From Epichloe hybrida (taxonomy: Eukaryota > Ascomycota > Sordariomycetes > Hypocreales > Clavicipitaceae), in assembly GCA_019022495.1 (NCBI GenBank), contig JAFEKR010000151.1, positions 1 through 15,741 of the forward strand: 15,741 nucleotides of DNA. The letters run 5' to 3'. This document shows, piece after piece, positions 1 to 9,330 of this stretch; position 1 is the stretch's first letter; the number at the start of each line of letters is the position of its first letter. Position numbers and translations under genes: made by a program. The notes under the pieces are model-generated. The model ran no database searches. It saw only the letters and a list, made by a program, of their open reading frames with translations, and was not told the origin of the DNA.

Positions 1-485
1 TTGGCGGAAATTCAAAGGCGGCCTGCTATGGCCTCGCTGCCACCATCTTCTCCCTCGGCATGATACGTGACTGGCTGTACAAGACTGCTATATCAGAACA
101 ACCCTCGCACCCGCTGCTTCTGTCTGTGTACTCACAGGCTGCTGCTTACACGCTGCTGGCTGCTGGTAACATTCTTGTGGTGTCGTCGACATGGAGGCTG
201 GGAATAATCGGAACTTTCCTCGGTGATTATTTCGGCTTTCTGCTGGATGACATGGTGACGGGCTTTCCTTTCAACATAACCGGTGCGCCCATGTACTGGG
301 GCTCGACCATGAGCTTCTTGGGAACTGCTTTGCTCTTCGGCAAACCAGCTGGTCTTTTGTTGACCGCTTGGGTTTACCTGGTATATGTGGTCGCCCTGCG
401 CTACGAAGATCCTTTCACTGCCGGCATATACGCCAAGCGCGAACGCAAAAGGGCCGCTGCGAAGTCAGGCAAGAAGCTTAAGTAA
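1..485 (+). CDS. opi3: Opi3-type phospholipid N-methyltransferase, C-terminal part (5' end outside window)
   Basis: The reading frame is open from the window edge (first full codon at position 3) to the TAA at 483-485, giving 160 visible residues. Enzymes of this ER membrane family carry out the last two S-adenosylmethionine-dependent methylations from phosphatidylethanolamine to phosphatidylcholine. Family hallmarks are visible: GTFLGDYFG, the FPFN..GAPMYWGST segment, and the terminal YEDPFTAGIYAKR block. Several hydrophobic stretches fit a small polytopic membrane protein: the first 20 residues, the AAAYTLLAAGNILVV region and the LLLTAWVYLVYVV region. The protein ends in KKLK, which fits a KKXX ER-retrieval signal. 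Fungal relatives are about 200 residues long, so roughly 40 N-terminal residues are missing. The M at position 60 is internal, because the conserved frame continues upstream of it. Cho2 is a larger protein, so Opi3 is the better match. Confidence 0.88.
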   Translation, partial: GGNSKAACYGLAATIFSLGMIRDWLYKTAISEQPSHPLLLSVYSQAAAYTLLAAGNILVVSSTWRLGIIGTFLGDYFGFLLDDMVTGFPFNITGAPMYWGSTMSFLGTALLFGKPAGLLLTAWVYLVYVVALRYEDPFTAGIYAKRERKRAAAKSGKKLK

Positions 486-1218
486 GCTCAGCGCACCCAC
501 GACACTTGGGGTTGCAGCCGAGCGTACTTGAGACCAAGGTGTGTGGGAAACCATCGCGAGTCGGGCAGACGAACGGGAGCTTGCCAGTAATTCGGACATG
601 CAAGGCATGATAGGAGGCAGGATACGCGGGTGTACAGCGGTACTTGAACCAGCGAATGGACCTGATGGTGCAGCAATTATTTGTACTCGAGCCAATCTTT
701 CAACAGGCTGCGACTCGAAAAGAACGAGGGGGTGTAGTTCGTGGGAGCACGCAGAGTGCCGACATCAACCGGTTGGCACGGGGCGAAAAGGCCCAAGAAG
801 CATGAGAAAACAATACAGAACCGACCATGAGTTTGCCATTGGTGTGGTTCAAGGATGACTATCAGGGTGACTTATGCCAGGCCAAGGATTACTTTCTGCC
901 AAGGAGCCCCTGTGGATTGTTTGTTGTGGTTTTATCGAGTCATCTTTGTGAATTCCTATTTTGAGAGGCTACATCTACTTCCTTCTCTATCGGCTCCTGC
1001 CGTCGGTCCTCGCCTGGATGACCCGAATCAACAAAACATGAATGGGTGCGGATTCCCATGCAAGCCATCATCGGAATCCCGCACGGACCGGTATACATAC
1101 ATGTAAAAAACCAACAACCCCACCACCAGCGTCATATCGTATCATCACACATAAACCAGCCAGCCCGGCTCCCCGCCCCGCATTCCCACTCTCCCGCAGC
1201 ACCAACCCTCCTCTCGGC
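486..1218. other. Intergenic region between opi3 and lsb5, no gene seen
   Basis: This 733-nt stretch should hold the opi3 3' UTR and the lsb5 promoter. The short open frames on both strands overlap each other, lack recognisable protein sequence and look like chance. From about 1100 to 1215 the + strand becomes rich in C, A and CT runs, which is common just upstream of fungal start codons. A TATA-like sequence (tatacata) lies at about 1091-1098, some 120 nt before the lsb5 ATG, but it is unproven as a promoter element. Confidence 0.6.
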
Positions 1219-2700
1219 ATGTTTCAATCGGTACGTCTGGCATTCCATCTCCCAACGGACGGAGACTTACTACTTCTCGGCGGCGCTCGATTCATCTGAC
1301 CCATTCCCATAACAGAAGAAGCCATATTCGGCGGTCACCGTCACCATCGAGAACCTCACGGCCGAATCCTACGCCGAAGACGACCTCAGCGGCGTTCCCG
1401 ACCTCGTCGAGGTCGTCAAGATACAAGCAACCGGTCCCACGGAAGCCGCTCGCGCCATTCGAAAGAAGCTCAAGTACGGCACGGCCCACCGCCAGATCAG
1501 AGCGCTCGTCCTGCTCGACGGACTGATTCAGAATGCAGGACCCAAGTTCCAGCGCACCTTTGCAGACGAGCCGCTGCTAGAACGTCTCCGAGTATGCGGT
1601 ACCTCGGACCTGTCCGACCCGGCCGTCAGGAGCAAGTGCACGGAGCTGTTCCGCGAATGGTCGCAGTACGGGAGAACCCCAGGGCTGGAGAGAGTTGCCC
1701 GACTGTACAAGGAGCTGCCCAAACGCAAGGTGGCCATGACGCAGGAGAGATCCAAAGTCATCAAGGAGACGGAGAACCCGTTCGGGGATGAGGAGGAGGA
1801 GAAAGAGGAGGAGCGGGCTCTCGCACTGCAGCAGAGACAAGCGGCCGCAGGTCCGTCGTCCAGAGGCCAGCAGGACGCCTGGCAGAGCATGGCCTCGGCC
1901 GTGGACAAATCCAACATGATGAAGGCGCCGTCTTCGTCGCCGCAGAGCAGCGGCCACAAGAAGAGCAAGTCCAAGCCCAAGAACAAAGGGCGCAAGACGT
2001 TTCATCTCGAAGAGGAAAAAGAAAAGATGATGTCCATCATCGCCGAGTCATCCATGGCGTCGACGGGGTTGATGAACTCTCTCCAGACCATCAATCGTGA
2101 GAGGGAGCGCATCTCGGAGAATCGCACGGCTGTTCAGCACTTTGAGGCTTGTAAGACGCTTCGGAGGAGGATACTGCGCTACGTAAGTTTTCTTCTCCAG
2201 TTCCAATTCCTGTCTTTTTTGCATTTCTTTTTTTTTTTTCCTTGGTCGTTCAAGGCCCGGCGGTCTGTTTACTACTACTGATGCATGCCCCAATCCAGAT
2301 TCATCACGTTGAGAGCGAGCAGTGGGCAGTCTTTTGCACGCAAATGATGAACTTGTCCATGCCCTGATGGCCTTTGAGCAGCTCGACCAGTCCATTGAAG
2401 CCGACAGTGACTCGGACGACGAGCTGGCTGAGCAGGCGCACAGGTATAGAAGTAGGTGGCCTCCGCTTGCCCGGCCTTCCTTGCCCCTTTTCGTGCGTCT
2501 GACTTTCCTTTGGCATGCATCATGCTGACATGCTGGCCCCAGTGATTACCCAAAAGGCCCAAGAAGACGGGGCTGCACGACAACCTTCTGTTGCTACGAG
2601 TGAGGAGGATGTGGAGGGGGGAGAGGATGATGGTGACCCGTTCGGCGATGACAAGGTCATTTCGACGCCGGCGATTGAGCGGGGGGAGCCACGGTGGTAG
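1219..2700 (+). CDS. lsb5: LSB5-type VHS-GAT endocytic adaptor, four exons, with a net -1 frameshift in exon 3
   Basis: Exons are 1219-1230, 1316-2182, 2299-2451 and 2543-2700 (TAG). Exon 1 encodes only MFQS and joins KKPYSAVTVTIENLTAE in phase. LSB5 proteins bind the WASP homologue Las17 and ubiquitin and act in actin-linked endocytosis. A VHS-like domain spans roughly residues 5-140. An NPF motif (158-160, in NPFGD) that could bind EH-domain proteins is followed by an acidic run, then a Lys-rich linker at about 217-231. A GAT domain runs from about residue 237 into exon 3, ending LLHANDELVHALMAFEQLDQSI. Exon 4 supplies an acidic tail with DPFGDD. After the 2298 acceptor the frame reads IHHVESEQW, then slips into another frame near 2323-2327, while the expected GSLLHANDEL continues in the neighbouring frame. 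As written, translation stops at 2365-2367 after 315 residues. With the frame intact the protein would be about 396 residues. The lesion may be real or a G-run miscount. Confidence 0.85.
1231..1315 (+). other. lsb5 intron 1 (85 nt, phase 0)
   Basis: The donor is GTACGT directly after the fourth codon and the acceptor is AACAG. A TCTGAC branch-point-like sequence sits about 10 nt before the acceptor. Joining the ends gives MFQS-KKPYSAV, the usual start of this family. Confidence 0.85.
2183..2298 (+). other. lsb5 intron 2 (116 nt, phase 0)
   Basis: The donor is a consensus GTAAGT after codon TAC (Y293) and the acceptor is TCCAG. It contains a long T run and ACTGAT near the 3' end as a possible branch point. 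The join gives RRRILRY-IHHVESEQ, in keeping with the GAT-domain helix. Confidence 0.8.
2452..2542 (+). other. lsb5 intron 3 (91 nt, phase 1)
   Basis: The donor is GTAGGT, the acceptor is CCCCAG, and GCTGACA serves as a likely branch point about 15 nt upstream. The split codon A|TG gives Met, joining AHRYR to MITQKAQEDG and opening the acidic C-terminal exon. Confidence 0.8.
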
Positions 2701-3226
2701 TAGCTGTGTCCATCCGTTCTACAGCTTGCGTATCTGAATATACCACTTGAGAGTTGATCGTTCTCTGCAATGGTCTGGACAATTCATCCGAGGTAGGGAA
2801 GTCGTGTCTCGACACCAAGGATGCGGTCAGCACTTACCCAGTCGCCAAAACCACGAACTACGGGCCGGTTCCAGGCACATGCAGTAGGCGGGTTGCTACT
2901 TCTTCTTCTTCTCCTTCTTCTCCTTTTTCTTCTTCTTCTTCCTCTTCCTCTTCTTCTTCTTCTTCCTCTTCCTCTTCTTCTTCTTCTTCCTCTTCCTCTT
3001 CTTCTTCTTCTTCTTGCTGTTGCTGCTGTTGTTGTTGTTGTTGTTGTTGTTGTTGTAAACAACTTTGAACAGAAATATCATCTAATTCAACGGTAACCCA
3101 GGCCCGCCAAAAATCATACATTAACCACCTTCATCCATTCTCATCAGACACCTTTGGCGAAGAAGCCGACCGACTCTTGGACCGGAAAAAATTCACTCAT
3201 CCGTCCGTCGACCCAGTTCATTCAAC
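2701..3226. other. Intergenic region: lsb5 3' flank and upstream region of the 2EXR gene
   Basis: No gene is seen here. The centre is taken by the C/T and GTT tracts listed separately. Open frames through the tract on both strands would encode runs of Ser and Cys, Leu and Val, or Gln and Glu. They are products of the repeat, not genes. Confidence 0.65.
2899..3056. repeat. Long polypyrimidine microsatellite followed by a GTT/GCT tract
   Basis: Positions 2899-3015 are 117 consecutive C or T bases on the + strand, mostly CTT units. Inside it, 2941-3012 is three perfect tandem copies of a 24-nt unit built from two CCTCTT blocks followed by four CTT blocks. Positions 3016-3056 then switch to GCT and GTT triplets. 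The tract ends about 170 nt upstream of the 2EXR start codon. Confidence 0.95.
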
Positions 3227-4534
3227 ATGCGGCCGAAAGATGTCTGCAACTTGCTCGACTGCATGTCCAAGCCACCCTGGAGCAAACCTCTGAACTGGAA
3301 CCTCCATGTGACGCGCAATGGAGAAGGGCGCATTCCGTTTCACTTCTTCGTCCAGTGCAACAACGAACAAGGTCCCTCTTCGCCGTCACAATGCCCCTCG
3401 TTCCCCAAATTCGCCCGGCTCCCCCCCGAGCTCCGGCTGCGCGTCCTGGCCTCCTGTTCTGGCCCTACTCTCTGGCAGGCCATGAGGGCGTCGTCCGCCC
3501 TGCGCGTCGAGGCCGCCAAGCTCTTCTGGGCAGACGAGGACACTTACTATGTCGTCGAGTCTGAGTGGCTGCTCGGAGGCGGCTATCCCGGCAACACCTG
3601 GTACGACCTATCCTTCGCCCGCCACGCGCAGAATGTCTAGGTAGAATATGACGTGCGGGCAGAGGAGGACCATATAGGTCCCCTGGTCGGCCACGTCGTG
3701 CAGGTCCAGCACCACGTGGTGCAAGATTTCTGGAGAACATTCACAGACCGGCTCCCAAGCGCCAAGAGAGTCATCATCACCCAAAGTTGGGCATCTGCTC
3801 CCGAAAGGCTGAACCGGCATGCCTTCTCATCCTGCCTGGATGTTCTCATACGATCGTCCCCTCCCGGCATCAACGTGCGTGGTCTCATCCTCGAGAAAGA
3901 GGATCCAGACGATGCCTCAATCGACCGCTTCTCCCATAGATGGAGAAGAACGCTATGCCAGCTCGCGCGGGATGGCGAATGGAGAAAGGCGGAACCGAGC
4001 CCGGTTCGCACAGTAGTTTTCATGCCCGTCAAGGAATTCAACGGGCCGGTTGGAAAATTCGAAAGGCTCAAGTTTGTCCGCACAGGAATGAAGCAGCGAC
4101 TGAATGCTCTGGGGCCCCTCACCCTCGAATACATGGAAAGGTATCACTTCGGTGACGGCAGGTCCGAGCCCTTCTCGTGCCCCCGATGTGACGGTCTCTT
4201 CCGCAAGGCTGGGCAGTGGACGCTGCATGTGCTGAGGGAGCATTTCTGGCTCGTTTTGGATTGGGCGGAGGGCCGTGGCATAGACATGTTGTCCGAGGAC
4301 GTCACGAACGACTTGAGCACGCACAAGAGGAATCTGGATGCCGAAGGTTATGCAATAGGGGCGGATTGGTTGAGTATTATCAGGGAATGGAACCAGGGGG
4401 GGGACAGGAGGAGGAGGGAGATTAGAGACGGCTGGATCCATCAGCTGGAGAATGAGGCCGCTTGGTACACGGGGCAGGATGCGCTCAAGAGTGGTTTGTG
4501 GCGACAGTTCAGGAGTGAGATGGGTTGGGTATAG
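3227..4534 (+). CDS. 2EXR-domain protein with a C-terminal C2H2 finger, interrupted by an in-frame TAG
   Basis: One frame runs from ATG 3227 to TAG 4532-4534, broken only by a TAG at 3638-3640 (codon 138). The two halves are 137 residues and, downstream, 297 codons from GTA 3641. The text reads smoothly across the stop (FARHAQNV, stop, VEYDVRAEEDHIGPL), so this looks like one gene. FPKFARLPPELRLRVL at residues 59-74 is the F-box-like 2EXR start that is very common in fungal proteins of unknown function. It is followed by the conserved ALRVEAAKLFWADEDTYYV segment. Near the C-terminus, C318-x2-C321-x12-H334-x4-H339 fits a single C2H2 zinc finger. The function is unknown; many relatives are annotated as hypothetical or F-box-like. 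The start is the first plausible ATG after a pyrimidine-rich leader. If the stop is real, this is a pseudogene or encodes only the short N-terminal protein. The whole would be about 434 residues. Confidence 0.75.
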
Positions 4535-4660
4535 GGGGTTGTGCGGCAGTCATGGCATGTTGTTGACGAGAAGGTTGTGGTGGTGGTGGCCGGCGCACGC
4601 AGCTCAAGCAGCAGAAATTCATGGCAGTCTTGCAACATGTACTAACTGTCATTTTTACAA

Positions 4661-4680
4661 TCAGTACGCATCAGTACGCA
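4661..4680. repeat. 10-bp direct tandem repeat, two copies
   Basis: TCAGTACGCA is repeated twice without a gap in the flank downstream of the 2EXR gene. It may be a chance duplication. Confidence 0.8.
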
Positions 4681-4798
4681 TTGCCACGGCATGTATGCAT
4701 CTTGGCTGTTCACGAGGCAGAATAGACTTGTTCGCCTCATGGGACTAGGACAAGTAACTTGTTCACTAGCAATCAGCTCGTAAGAAGGAGCATTTTAT

Positions 4799-4854
4799 AA
4801 GAAAAAGCACTCTTTTTACCATGAAAGCATTCTGGATCGAAAAGGCTTTTTCTT
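4799..4854. repeat. 10-bp inverted repeat with 36-nt spacer
   Basis: AAGAAAAAGC at 4799-4808 is matched by its reverse complement GCTTTTTCTT at 4845-4854. The arms are A/T-rich and the spacer is long, so hairpin formation is uncertain. No coding context is present. Confidence 0.6.
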
Positions 4855-5338
4855 CTTGTTCCAAACCTGCGTGGTAAAAGTTTGCCTGTGTGCCTGGGCC
4901 TGCGTAAATGTGTCAAGCAATTGTTTCCCTTTGCCAGGTTAAAGCATTATCTGATAGTCATCCCGGCTGAAGAAGGGATACATGGACCGTCTCACCGATC
5001 CTGCCGAAGCGTTATTCACTCGGTCCGTGTGTCCGGGTCGGCCTCCGACACCTGTTGGGTTTGTCCCGACGTTGGGCGCTGGTCGGGCGTAGGGGGCGTA
5101 AAACTCAACAGTTTGGTTTTGGGTTTTTTGGCCCGCTCCTTCAAGGGATCGTGGTCGGTATCTGAGCGAGACCAGGTGCTCATGAGACGTGTGGGTGTTG
5201 TCCTGTCCCGGGCAGTGGCCATCAAGGGACGCGAACCTGTGGGCGGTACTTGGCTTTGCAAAGGGGTTTTTCCCGGGCCGTTTAGATGGAGACGGTGAGA
5301 AAAGGACAATAGAGCATGGCCGTTGCTAGATGGCAGTT

Positions 5339-5353
5339 GGGGGGGGGGGGGGG
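5339..5353 (+). repeat. Poly-G run (15 G)
   Basis: Fifteen consecutive G bases lie in a G-rich neighbourhood. Such a run can form G-quadruplex structures and is prone to length errors in sequencing. Confidence 0.9.
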
Positions 5354-6900
5354 TGTAGGAACATGGCGTTTAGGTTACTTATTTCGAATGATGGCGAGAC
5401 GTGGAGGGGCGAGGGGGTTGGCCGGCGCTTGAATGATGGGACAAGACGTTGCCGTGGCTGGGTGTTGTGAGGATTTTGCGTTTTATTTTTCTGAGGGATG
5501 GACTTTGCGATGTGGTCGGAACGAGGAACGAGTTGGGGGAATCGGTCGGTGTTTGGGCGTAGAACGTGGTCGTTTCGACGGCCTCTTGGGATGCCGGGCG
5601 AGTCTGATAGGTTGGCGAGTTTTGCTCGGTCATGGCAGGGAGTTGTGGTGCCGTTCGTGAGGGCGCGGGCGGCGTCATCTACGACGATGCACTATGCATT
5701 GATCTTTGCGGCTCCAGCAATCCGGTATTCCTTTCACTTTTACGAAAAGAAAAAAAGAGATGATTCTTCGATCCTGTTACTTGATGAGCTTGTAACAGAC
5801 TTGGTTGGAGAACAGATGCTTGCGAGGTCGCAATACTGCCCGAGGCATGAGACGCGAACTGCTGCATCTGGAAATCACGTCGAGAGGGAAAGTTGCCGAC
5901 TCGGCCTCGGATTCTCCTTTGATTTGGGCAACGGCATCAACGTGACATGCCGTAGCGATGACCTACTACCAGGTCTCGCTCGATAGCATTGGGGTCGACC
6001 CGGACGGCAGCACAATGTCGTAACTGCATCGCAGACTCACGGGACCGATGTAGGAGACTCCCGAGTCGAGTACCGACGACCACATATCATCGCCTTTGCT
6101 TGCGTCTCCAATTACGGCGGTGCCTTCATTCTCGCCTTGGCAAATCAGTGTGCTGGGGACGAAGACAATGGACGGCGACGCCGGTCCAAGCAAACGACCT
6201 CCATCGCTTTTTACTTACCTCGGCCTCACTTGGAGCAGGAGAATAAATTCCCGAAAAAAGACCCACGCGACAACATATCTTGACCGCCACTCCCAATATA
6301 ATTGTAGCAAGACATGTATGCATTTACACTGCACAGGTAGGCCCAAATTCGTCTTTGGCGCCCAATATAGTTGGCCAAGCGTGCTTCCCCCCCCCTTCGT
6401 TGACGCCCATTGAACCCGCGATCTGCGCCGCAAGAAATCTGAGGTCGGGCTGGGCATACTCCGTACTTAGTTCAGCTATCTCAGATGGCTGACAGGGAAA
6501 AGATGCCCGAGATTACGACCAGCCAAGGTTGTAGCACATATCACCACGTCAATTGTCGAATGCAACCTTGAATCGTGAGCTCAGGCTCGCGCGTGATCCA
6601 AGGGCTCCGGGGGCTGCAGGGGAGAGCCTTGGGACAAGACAATCAGATCCTTGAAACTCATCACGCATGTGTTCTGAGGTGATGCTGTCAGCGAATGGTA
6701 TAGCAGCGACCTCGAGCTCTTGAGAGCCCCTGAGGCTACATTTGCGTACTCAAAAGCTCACGGTGCCCTCGTCAGCAGTGAAGATGTGCGAGTATAGTTT
6801 CATAATACCTCGGGTACCTCCTACATTGTACAGAGTAAGGCACAATATGGGTAGTCAGTTGATATCAAGCATACAACTGGGGAGAAATTCCTGTCAGTAA

Positions 6901-9330
6901 CAAAAAGAGACATTCATCCTCGATCCATACATTCATCCTCTCTCTGGTCTGTGCCTTCGCGCCGCCGCCACCAGATAAAGGCAGGCAAGCTCTTGTTCCA
7001 GTATGTCTCGGCCGGATGAGCTTTGTCCAACCGGTCTAAACCATGTATTCAGCCACTTCTCTTTTGACAGTTCACAAAGCGGAGTGGGAACAATAGGCGG
7101 CGGCCTGGCCTGGTGGCGCGCGGCGTTGGTCATATTGACGCCCACCATATTTTATTCGGTTGGTCCGTCTAGCCTTGCATCTCTATGCAGGACATTAGTC
7201 AGTTCTGAAACCGAATGAGACTCTTTTTTACCTTTTTCTTTGCCGGGTATCACGACAGACGCACCACCACCCTGGGGCGCCAACAAATGCTGGTCCCGTC
7301 GAGTTCGGGTACGAAAGAGTCGTGTGCCTGTCAGCTGTTCGCACCCAGTCGTCTCTGCCGAGCTGGGAGAATTGCAGCGCAAAAGGGGGCTTGTCGATGC
7401 ACGCCGACAACTGGACGACGTCAATGTGTCCAGTCTCTCCGTCACCATCTTGAGTCTGCAGGCGTTTTTGTTTCACTGCCCGTACTTGAGCGTTTAGCAT
7501 CCACCCTGCCGCCGTGGCTCCAGGCCGCTCCGAAGGCGTCGGTACGTGGGCCTCCTTCTCGAACGTCTTCAGAAGGCAGAAGGGAAAGGGCGCGATGGGC
7601 TTCAGCCTCGGAGAAGAGCAGCTCTCGCCGAGGAATGGCGGATTGGCGGTTTGGCACCCCTCCCTGCCCCTTGAGATAGATCGCCAAATTCAAGCTAACT
7701 AGGGCTAACTAGGCCCAAATATATGGAAAACTTGGGCCAATGTTGCGATTTTCCAGAAGCCTTCCTGCGATGGCGTCTGTTCGTCCCAGCAAACCCCGCA
7801 GGAAGCCAGAATACGTTCCTCATTGCGTCCGCCTTCGACTTCCATCTCCAGCACGCAACTGTCCCGATCGTACCGAGTGCTGCGTGTCAAGAACTCGCCA
7901 GGCGGCAACCAGACACTTGTCTCTTGGTTCAGCCAAGTATTGATTGGACAAAGTTGCCCGAGACGGCCATACCGAGCATACGGCTGAGCCCCATGTGGAA
8001 ATGGACTAGGGAAGAAGGGGCACGAGGGGGGTGCATCACTGCTGCATCCCTCTCGGTTCGTCCCTTCAACAATGGTTCATCCAGCATCGAAGAAGGTCTT
8101 CCCTGATCCTTCCACAATCTGCTCGGGGGAGGGGGGCATCAACTTGCTTTGGCATGTCGCCAAGGCTTTGTATTGCTTACTCAAAAACGTAGAGTCATGG
8201 CATTTGTCCAATGCTGCTTCCAGGATTGAGGCTTCATCAAGTGTAGCATGCCCTGGTTTCACTTGTTAGCGTTGCAGGCTTCTGCACCGTGAAGCTAAAA
8301 CGATACATTACTGCTGCCTAAAAAGTCGCACTTGTCTGCGGCCTTTTGATTCGCCGCTCACCATCCCTCACTTTACCATTGTCAAAAAAGCCTTCTGTAA
8401 TCAGTATTAATGGAGATCATGAAGTGAGTAATACTGCGCAAACGATTGCTCCATCCGTCAGCGCCCACACCACCGTGGTGGGGTGGAGAAGGCCAGGTAA
8501 CTTGTTTGTACCACGTCTCGCGTGTCATTGTGATTTGCGAGAGCCAAGTTGAATACCGTACATGCAAGCCTCGAATATTCCATACATCGTCCAGCCAAGA
8601 ACCAGGATGGCCACGGTCGGCAGCGCCAGTTGCGCTGCATGCCACTTTTCCGTGAACAGGGGAGAGGAAAATCGCCGCCAGATCTGCCACAATCTGAATG
8701 AACAACAATACAAGCCGTGGAGTGCGTCATGTACGATGACCCCCCGCCGTCCGATAATGATCATGAACCCTGTTCTGGCAGTGAGTTCTTTTTTTTTTTT
8801 TGCGGCCCTTTCTTGGCCCTTGTGAAAGTCTCATTCGGTCTTTTGAACAATGGACAGTTCCACAAGCTGCTGCAGCCTGCTGAGTGCTGTATCCGCTCGC
8901 TTAGTTCCTGGTTGTGTCGTAATAAGCGTTTCCATATGAAGCTGTTGGCTCAAGTAGATAAATTCCGAACCAAGAATCATCCACGCTGCACCGCACACGC
9001 CGCCTGCTGCCCGCGCCTTCCCAAGGGTCGGGAAAGCGTTTAACGGCGAGCGCCATTTTTGCTTTTTGTTTGCTGGAGTGTGGGTGGTCTGAGCTGCACT
9101 CGTCCATCGGATGTTTATTTCGGAGTTCGGATTTCTCCTCGAAGCAGCAAGCCAGGGACTTTGATTCGCAGAGATCAATGGTATCATTTCAAAGGAACTA
9201 ACGTATCGCACAACCTGCAATGCAAGCCACTCAGAGTCTGGTTTTCTTCCCCATCATCTGATGTGAGGGATTCGACGAGCACCTCCGTGCTCAACGGTCA
9301 TGTGCATGGCAATGTGTTGTACACGTTCTA
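6901..9330. other. Gene-free stretch with weak coding-like fragments, mostly on the minus strand
   Basis: No complete gene is recognisable. Many short frames overlap on both strands. On the minus strand, 8764-8525 holds one apparent membrane segment (see findings). Also on the minus strand, 9107-8901 and the overlapping 9220-8831 frame contain protein-like text but no domain I can name. A spliced or decayed gene cannot be excluded, but I cannot build a model that holds together. Confidence 0.4.
7694..7713. repeat. 10-bp direct tandem repeat, two copies
   Basis: GCTAACTAGG occurs twice in immediate succession in noncoding DNA, with no known element attached. Confidence 0.8.

Larger units (their letters stand above)
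4535..6900. other. Gene-free stretch downstream of the 2EXR gene
   Basis: I see no gene that I can support. Open frames of about 100 codons occur on the minus strand (5016-5309 and 5379-5678), but they are Pro/Ser/Thr-rich reflections of a G/T-rich + strand and match nothing I recognise. Small repeats and a poly-G run are listed separately. The first part should contain the 3' UTR of the 2EXR gene. Confidence 0.5.

Noticed and set aside
541..858. 105-codon + frame between opi3 and lsb5
   Set aside because: It starts on a non-ATG codon, overlaps competing minus-strand frames and has no recognisable sequence. It is probably 3' UTR or intergenic DNA.
2858..3121. Minus-strand frame encoding long Gln and Glu runs
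   Set aside because: It is a direct translation of the CTT and GTT microsatellite with no protein-like sequence outside the repeat.
5379..5678. 99-codon minus-strand frame rich in Pro, Ser and Thr
   Set aside because: The composition follows from the G/T-rich opposite strand. There is no family match and no supporting splice structure.
7152..7693. Several overlapping frames on both strands that look partly protein-like
   Set aside because: No frame dominates, none contains a known motif, and they conflict with each other. I could not join them into a sensible spliced gene.
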